DNA of 64,000 nucleotides from the NCBI RefSeq assembly GCF_006364715.1, contig NZ_CP040984.1, positions 558,001 to 622,000 of the forward strand. The letters are read 5' to 3'. A program made the translations under genes and the position numbers. Source of the DNA: Candidatus Methylopumilus planktonicus. Lineage in GTDB: Bacteria; Pseudomonadota; Gammaproteobacteria; Burkholderiales; Methylophilaceae. A model generated the notes under the pieces. The model did not search any database, was not told the DNA's origin, and saw nothing but the letters and a program-made list of their open reading frames with translations. Shown piece by piece: positions 63,779 through 64,000 of this stretch; position 1 is the stretch's first letter, and each line of letters starts with the position of its first letter.

Positions 63779-64000
63779 ATGACAGTGCATATTCAAGAAG
63801 GCTTATTTGATTTATACACCATCGCCCAAAAACTAAAAAAACTACATAATAGTGGTGCTTCAGTTACCTTTGAAGGTTATGTGAGAGATTTTGACCTTGA
63901 GCAAGATAAGTTGGACGTGCTTGAATTGGAGCACTATCCTGGTATGACTGAAAAAGCATTATTAGATATTGAATTATTAGCATCTCAACGATGGAATTTA
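63779..64000 (+). CDS. moaE: molybdopterin synthase large subunit MoaE, partial
   Basis: First 74 residues only, cut by the right edge. MTVHIQEGLFDLYTI, then VTFEGYVRDF and LELEHYPGMTEKAL are MoaE motifs; the arginine in YVRD is a conserved active-site residue. It receives the thiocarboxylated MoaD and converts precursor Z to molybdopterin. Molybdopterin could serve a formate dehydrogenase outside the window. Confidence 0.93.
   Translation, partial: MTVHIQEGLFDLYTIAQKLKKLHNSGASVTFEGYVRDFDLEQDKLDVLELEHYPGMTEKALLDIELLASQRWNL

Noticed and set aside
1..64000. CRISPR arrays, insertion sequences, prophage, tRNA or rRNA genes
   Set aside because: No spaced direct repeats, transposase motifs, phage genes or cloverleaf-like sequences were seen in reading the window.

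Overview
The window looks like a compact, AT-rich chromosome segment from a streamlined betaproteobacterial methylotroph, most likely Methylophilaceae (OM43 / 'Candidatus Methylopumilus'-like). Three things suggest this: the betaproteobacterial gene orders (leuCDB-asd-fimV-truA-trpFBA-accD-folC-dedD-cvpA-purF-metZ and gyrA-serC-pheA-hisC), a pqqBCDE cluster (PQQ is the methanol dehydrogenase cofactor), and formate-tetrahydrofolate ligase. The taxon is inferred from gene content and order; no database search was possible. I saw no rRNA, tRNA, CRISPR array, insertion sequence or prophage. No stretch over 300 bases lacks a gene.

Layout. 1-5208 (minus): an AddAB-like helicase/nuclease pair, with the helicase running off the left edge. 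5252-7443 (plus): greB, earP and efp; EF-P has the Arg32 that EarP rhamnosylates. 7446-13575 (minus): tldD, a nitrilase-family amidase and a YhdP-like AsmA protein. 13620-15596 (minus): acs, divergent from a sensor kinase/LuxR-type regulator pair (15766-18126). 18112-20090 (minus): a DMT transporter and a Rieske oxygenase. 20262-20860 (plus): a 31-residue membrane peptide followed by a stand-alone PuuD-type membrane domain. 20927-25100: argD, argF, argG, ppnP and yajQ. 25109-41191: the leu/asd/fimV/truA/trp/accD/folC/cvpA/purF/metZ block, with an orphan EcfT-like gene inside it and a SAM-II-type riboswitch plus terminator before metZ. 41278-48165: gyrA, serC, pheA, hisC and a DAHP synthase. 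48276-51420: pqqBCDE without pqqA. 51459-52634: a Bcr/CflA-type exporter. 52631-58986 (minus): assimilatory sulfate reduction (tauE-like, cysI, DUF934, cysH, cysD, cysN) followed by a 7Fe ferredoxin gene. 59112 to the right edge: cysB-like regulator, fhs, yigZ, rmuC, moaD and partial moaE.

Most of the content is core anabolism: arginine, leucine, tryptophan, phenylalanine, serine, methionine, purine, fatty acid, sulfur, PQQ and molybdopterin synthesis. Operons are tight, with 1-14 base overlaps or gaps. The least explained elements are the small membrane peptide with the PuuD-like protein and the repeat-rich leader before them, the orphan EcfT, the Rieske/DMT pair, and the AddB-like nuclease that appears to have lost part of its Fe-S cysteine set.
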